From the NCBI GenBank assembly GCA_945787305.1, contig CALZIH010000005.1, positions 1 to 25,322 of the forward strand: a stretch of 25,322 bases of DNA. Reading direction: 5' to 3'. The notes below the pieces were generated by a model that saw only the letters and a program-made list of their open reading frames with translations, was not told where the DNA came from and did not search any database. Position numbers and translations under genes: made by a program. Below are positions 21,486 to 25,322 of the stretch, piece by piece (the first letter of the stretch is position 1; each line of letters begins with the position of its first letter). This DNA is from an uncultured Desulfobulbaceae bacterium. Lineage in GTDB: Bacteria; Desulfobacterota; Desulfobulbia; Desulfobulbales; Desulfobulbaceae.

Positions 21486-24400
21486 ATGAAACTGAAACCA
21501 CTTACGATTGTTCTGTCAGTTGTCGGCGTCATCATCTACATTTTCCTGGCGGTTTTCCATTCAAATCTCAAAAAAAGTCATCCACTCCCTGAACCCGGTC
21601 ATTCCATAGAAACGGTTGAACAGGACGGGCATGCAGGAGAATGGAAGAAAAAGGCACAGCTGTATGAAGTGGAATTAAAGGTGGCAAACAAACAGATTAC
21701 CGCCCTTCAGGAAGAAAACCCGGAAATCCGTTCCCTCAAGGAACAGCTCGCTCAAGTTATCCAGGATCAGATTGCTGCTGTTGAGCGATCTGCTGCGGCC
21801 AAAAAAGAACTGGTCAAAAAGGATGAAGAAATCCAACGTCTGATTGAACAGTTACACACGGTAACAACGGCAGCCGCAGAGAAAACCGAAGACAAGCTTG
21901 CCGATCGTGATGCCCGTATCAATCAACTTGTCGAAGGGCAAGAGGTTGTTGCCGGTAGGTACGACCAGCTTGTTCAGGAAAAAGAAACCCTGACGAAGTT
22001 GATGGCCGAGCAACAGGCATCTGTACAAGATATGGCTAAGCAACTGGCTGAGCGTGATGAACGCATTCAATTGTTCACGCAAAGTCAGGAGTCCATAGCA
22101 TCCAAATACCAGCAACTTGCAGATGAAAACGCGAGCCTGAACGAACAACGGGGTAAACAACATGCCGCCACGGACGATTTGGAACAAAAACTTGCTGAAC
22201 GTGAGGGGCGTATCCAACAGTTCCTCCAATCCCAGGATATCCTTGTCGGCAAGTATCAGAAGCTGATCCAAAAAAACGAAACATTAGCCCATGAAAACAG
22301 TGCCTTAGTTAAGAAAATAGAGATTCAGGCCAACAAGCAAAACGAGCTTGCCCGCGAATTAGAAAAAGCTCAGACAATCAATAAGCACCTCGATGAGGTT
22401 GCAGCGTCACTTGAATCAGAAAAGAAAGGCCTTGCCAGTTCGGCCAACGAACGCATCGATGCACTCACCGATAGAGTTGAAAAAAGTGCTGGAGAGCTTG
22501 CTGCAGCACTCAGTACCATCCAGGAGCTTCAAACAGCCGCTGCCGATACCGAACTCAACCTGAGCGAGTTTGAAAAAGCCGGCGAGGAAAAAGAAAAGGC
22601 GCTGGAGCAGTTGCGCAACGATACGCAACAGCAGATTTCTGAAATCGGTAACCTTAAAGCCCGGCTAACCGATACCACCTCGCAACTGGCCATCACCAAA
22701 AATGCACTGAAAAAGGCCGAGCTCAAAGCCGAGGCCATGCTGCGTTACGGCCAGGAAAAAGATAAAATGCTTGCCCCCTCAGCCCGCCAGATTGCCCTCT
22801 TGGAGCAACAACTGACCACCAAGGAAGAGGAACTGTCAAAAGCAAAGGAATATCTTGAAGAGCAACCCGTTGCCGCCGCAGCAGTTGAGGACAAACTGGC
22901 TAGCCAAACAAAGCTTCTCGAAGAAAAGGAAGCAGAGCTTATCGCGCTGCGTGGAGAACTTGTTCCCCTGCGTCGTGAAAAGGAAGAAGGTGTCGCCGAA
23001 CGTCAGGAACTGGTAAGAAACCTTGCCTCCATGACTGAATCGATGAAGGTCGTCAACAACGAGATTTCCGCTCTTCAAGGAGAGATTGAAGAGACGAGCC
23101 AATCTGCCCTTGGGCTTGAAGCCGCCCTTGCCGAAACAAAAGATGCTCTTGCACAGAATCAGAACGCATTGAACGAAATGCAAACTGAACGGGATAGCTT
23201 GCAAGAAGTTGCTTCGAAGACGGAAACCGAGCTTTCCTTGGCCCGTGAACAAAATAGCCAACTGCAGACTAACCTAGAAGAGATAACCGAACAACTGGCC
23301 TCCGCAACCACCCAGGTCACATCTCTCCAAGAGGAGCAAACCGTCGTACAGGAACAGCTTGCCGCCTTGCAGGCAACCGCCCAAGAAATGGAAGCCATTA
23401 AGGCAATGCTGCAAGAGAAACAGACCGCCCTTGTCGCTGCCGAGGGCAAAATCAACGAATTGGCTGGCTTGCAGGCGCAGAATGATGAACTGACGGCTGC
23501 CAGGACAGCACTTGAAGAAGAAAAGGCGGTCTTAACCAACCAGCATGAAGAGGCCCAGGTCAAACTTGCAGCAATGACGGAGCTGGAATCACAGGTCACA
23601 ACGTTACAGACTGCATTAACATCTCTTGAAGAAGAAAAGGCAAACCTGATTGCCCAGCAGGAAACTACCCAGGAAAAAATTGCAGCTCTTGCGCAATTGG
23701 AAGAGCAAGTTGCAACCTTACAGGCCTTAACTGCCAGCCTGGAAGAAGAAAAGGCGAACCTTACAAATCAACTTGGCCAGGATCAGGAAAAACTGACAGC
23801 CTTTGCTGAATTGGAAGCGCAAGTGTCAACGTTGCAGGCAGCGGCTTCGTCTCTTGAAGAAGAGAAAACCGCATTAACCATGCAAATGGAGACCGCACTT
23901 GCCGCCAGTCAAACCCTTGCAAATATCCAATCAGAGTTACAGGCAAAAACCGAAGAGTTGGCAGCCGCTAAATCGCAACTAGCTGAACTTGCTACCAAAG
24001 CCCAAGACCTAGAAGCCACTCAAAGCAACCTGCAACAGCAAACCGAAGCGCTTACTGCAGCCGAGGCTGAAATTCAAGCATTGAAAGCTGCAGCAGTCAG
24101 TGTCGATGCCGACCGGGCAACTCTTGAAAAGGTGAGTACAGCCAAGCAGGCTGCTGAAGAAAAAATAGGAAAACTGGAAACCCAACTTGGACAACTTACC
24201 GACTCCCTGGAAGGAAGCAAGCAACGGGAACAATCTCTGCAAAAAAGCCTTTCTTCTGCTGAAAAACAAATAGCTGAGCTTACATCAACTGCGGGTGATC
24301 AAAAACAGCTTACAGAGCTACTGAAGGAAAAAGAGCTTGCCCTTGGCGAGGCGACCAACAACCTTGCCGCGCTCAGCAAAGAAAAAGATGCACTGGCGGC

Positions 24401-25193
24401 CCAGCTATCCAAGAGCGACACTGTCAGCAAAGAGCTTGCCGACCTGCAGGCCCGGTTCAAAGAAAAGGAAAAGGAACTGACCAGGCTGAATAACCAGGTA
24501 ACTGAACTGGCCAATGCTTCCCAGGAACTGGAACGGCTCAAACAAGAACTTGAGCAGGTCAATCAAAAAAACAGTGCATTGGAGGAACAAATCAAGGCTT
24601 TGCAAAAGGAACGCGATCAGGTTCTCATGCAGGCCAAAGATTCCGACAATGACGGTGTCTCAGATGCCGATGACCGGTGCGCAAACACCTTGGCTGGTAT
24701 ATCCGTAGATGCTACCGGTTGTGAAAAGGACAGTGATGGCGACGGCCTGCTGGATAGCCGAGACCTCTGTCCCGATTCCGCTACCGGAAGTGTCGTTGAT
24801 GGATTGGGCTGCAAACAGAACGAGAACATTATCCTTGCAGATGTCACCTTTGCCCTTGGTACAGCCAACCTGACGGAGGAGACCCAAAGGAATCTGAAAC
24901 GTGTTGCTGAAATCCTGGTCCAGTTTCCTGAAATCACCCTCGAAGTTGCCGGTTATACTGATAACATTGGAGAAGAAAACCGTAACAGGCAACTCTCCAA
25001 ACTCAGGGCGACATCCGTGATGAACTACCTGGTTGAACAGGGTGTCAGTGCAGATAAATTAACTGCCAAAGGATTTGGCCAGGCCGACCCCATCGCCGAC
25101 AATGCCACTGCGCAAGGGCGTGCCAAAAACCGGAGAGTCGAACTGCACAGGGTTGCGGAAACCACCGATGAACAAGCCCCTGCTGCTCAATAA
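21486..25193 (+). CDS. Giant membrane-anchored coiled-coil protein with TSP3-type repeats and OmpA peptidoglycan-binding domain
   Basis: 1235 residues. A single N-terminal hydrophobic helix (about 7-26) after MKLK acts as signal anchor, leaving the rest periplasmic. Residues about 40-1045 are almost uninterrupted Glu/Gln/Lys/Ala/Leu coiled coil. Within it are three 49-residue repeats and three and a half 38-residue repeats. Residues 1052-1113 hold two calcium-type thrombospondin-3 motifs (DSDNDGVSDADDRC and DSDGDGLLDSRDLC) and paired cysteines. From about 1115 an OmpA C-terminal domain follows (VTFALGTANL, AGYTDNIG, NRQLSKLRA, KGFGQADPIA, NRRVELH), with the Asp and Arg used to hold diaminopimelate. 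Such proteins tether a membrane to peptidoglycan. A short AGGA ribosome site precedes the ATG. Confidence 0.85.
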   Translation: MKLKPLTIVLSVVGVIIYIFLAVFHSNLKKSHPLPEPGHSIETVEQDGHAGEWKKKAQLYEVELKVANKQITALQEENPEIRSLKEQLAQVIQDQIAAVERSAAAKKELVKKDEEIQRLIEQLHTVTTAAAEKTEDKLADRDARINQLVEGQEVVAGRYDQLVQEKETLTKLMAEQQASVQDMAKQLAERDERIQLFTQSQESIASKYQQLADENASLNEQRGKQHAATDDLEQKLAEREGRIQQFLQSQDILVGKYQKLIQKNETLAHENSALVKKIEIQANKQNELARELEKAQTINKHLDEVAASLESEKKGLASSANERIDALTDRVEKSAGELAAALSTIQELQTAAADTELNLSEFEKAGEEKEKALEQLRNDTQQQISEIGNLKARLTDTTSQLAITKNALKKAELKAEAMLRYGQEKDKMLAPSARQIALLEQQLTTKEEELSKAKEYLEEQPVAAAAVEDKLASQTKLLEEKEAELIALRGELVPLRREKEEGVAERQELVRNLASMTESMKVVNNEISALQGEIEETSQSALGLEAALAETKDALAQNQNALNEMQTERDSLQEVASKTETELSLAREQNSQLQTNLEEITEQLASATTQVTSLQEEQTVVQEQLAALQATAQEMEAIKAMLQEKQTALVAAEGKINELAGLQAQNDELTAARTALEEEKAVLTNQHEEAQVKLAAMTELESQVTTLQTALTSLEEEKANLIAQQETTQEKIAALAQLEEQVATLQALTASLEEEKANLTNQLGQDQEKLTAFAELEAQVSTLQAAASSLEEEKTALTMQMETALAASQTLANIQSELQAKTEELAAAKSQLAELATKAQDLEATQSNLQQQTEALTAAEAEIQALKAAAVSVDADRATLEKVSTAKQAAEEKIGKLETQLGQLTDSLEGSKQREQSLQKSLSSAEKQIAELTSTAGDQKQLTELLKEKELALGEATNNLAALSKEKDALAAQLSKSDTVSKELADLQARFKEKEKELTRLNNQVTELANASQELERLKQELEQVNQKNSALEEQIKALQKERDQVLMQAKDSDNDGVSDADDRCANTLAGISVDATGCEKDSDGDGLLDSRDLCPDSATGSVVDGLGCKQNENIILADVTFALGTANLTEETQRNLKRVAEILVQFPEITLEVAGYTDNIGEENRNRQLSKLRATSVMNYLVEQGVSADKLTAKGFGQADPIADNATAQGRAKNRRVELHRVAETTDEQAPAAQ
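21897..22337 (+). repeat. Three 147-bp (49-residue) tandem repeats in the coiled coil
   Basis: Units begin at 21897, 22044 and 22191, exactly 147 bases apart. Each encodes LA(D/E)R(D/E)xRIQ...Q(S)Q(E/D)...KYQ.L...N..L. 49 residues is exactly seven heptads, so the repeat preserves coiled-coil register. The third unit fades at its end. Confidence 0.8.
23511..23940 (+). repeat. 114-bp (38-residue) tandem repeats in the coiled coil
   Basis: Units begin at 23511, 23625, 23739 and 23853, exactly 114 bases apart, each opening LEEEKA/T and continuing ...Q..LEXQVXTLQ; the fourth is partial and diverges. 38 is not a multiple of seven (four heptads plus ten), so each unit shifts register by three residues. 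Confidence 0.85.
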
Positions 25194-25217
25194 GCAACAT
25201 CACTACAAAGAAAAATC

Positions 25218-25254
25218 AAAGGCCTTGCTCTTCATGAAGAGTAAGGCCTTTTTT
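25218..25254 (+). terminator. Strong rho-independent terminator
   Basis: AAAGGCCTT (25218-25226) and AAGGCCTTT (25243-25251), with an inner CTCTTC/GAAGAG stem around AT, form a long stem ending in TTTTTTGTTTT. It closes the coiled-coil gene. The last 62 bases (25261-25322) hold no start or clear gene. Confidence 0.9.
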
Positions 25255-25322
25255 GTTTTGCAGTTTCCTGTTCCGGTAAACGTTCCATCCTGCTTCTGGC
25301 TGAAAACATCCATCTCCGCAAC

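Noticed and set aside
23511..23940. CRISPR-like spaced repeats
   Set aside because: The periodic units are in frame, encode coiled coil without gaps and have no constant repeat/unique spacer pattern.
25255..25322. Tail of a minus-strand gene entering from the right edge
   Set aside because: All three minus frames are open for this short stretch, so it cannot be told from chance; no motif is recognisable.

Overview
The window reads as a chromosome segment of a Gram-negative anaerobe. It most resembles a Desulfobacterota sulfate reducer or sulfur disproportionator, perhaps Desulfobulbales-like. That placement is inferred from gene content: a DUF39-type homocysteine biosynthesis protein, several c-type cytochromes, a heme-c sensor kinase and a fused P-protein. 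No rRNA, tRNA, CRISPR array, integrase or intact insertion sequence was found.

Layout. (a) 1-2640: a minus-strand pair, a DUF39 homocysteine-synthesis protein followed by a LarE-like PP-loop sulfur transferase. The pair is bracketed by two gap-free ~96-bp copies of one repeat, and a short orphan coding fragment lies at the left edge. (b) 2664-5742: pheA (chorismate mutase/prephenate dehydratase) and the ABC-F ATPase uup, in the same direction. (c) 6055-10233: a tight three-gene redox-signalling cassette: a tetraheme cytochrome, a 1090-residue hybrid histidine kinase with a periplasmic CXXCH heme site and a cysteine-rich module, and a single-domain response regulator. (d) 10234-11007: non-coding DNA holding a large imperfect inverted repeat and a start-less decayed frame, probably a dispersed genomic repeat. 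(e) 11008-13462: a secreted FG-GAP beta-propeller protein plus a secreted c-type cytochrome. (f) 13644-15047, minus strand: moaA followed by a small DksA/TraR-type zinc-finger gene. (g) 15186-18060: an overlapping plus-strand operon tsaD - DUF2062 - rsmA - DUF2062, in which two equal-length membrane paralogs flank an rRNA methylase. (h) 18142-21436: a YqhD/BdhA-like iron alcohol dehydrogenase and glgB. (i) 21486-25193: a 1235-residue membrane-anchored coiled-coil protein ending in calcium-binding-type repeats and an OmpA peptidoglycan-binding domain, closed by a strong terminator.

How the parts may work together. The housekeeping blocks (pheA-uup, tsaD-rsmA, moaA, glgB) are conventional. The more unusual parts are the DUF39/LarE operon between repeats (assimilation of sulfide into homocysteine is the known DUF39 role), the heme-sensing kinase beside its tetraheme cytochrome, the propeller/cytochrome exported pair, and the giant periplasmic coiled coil with two exact internal periodicities. 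All functional statements rest on motif recognition by eye; no database search was run.
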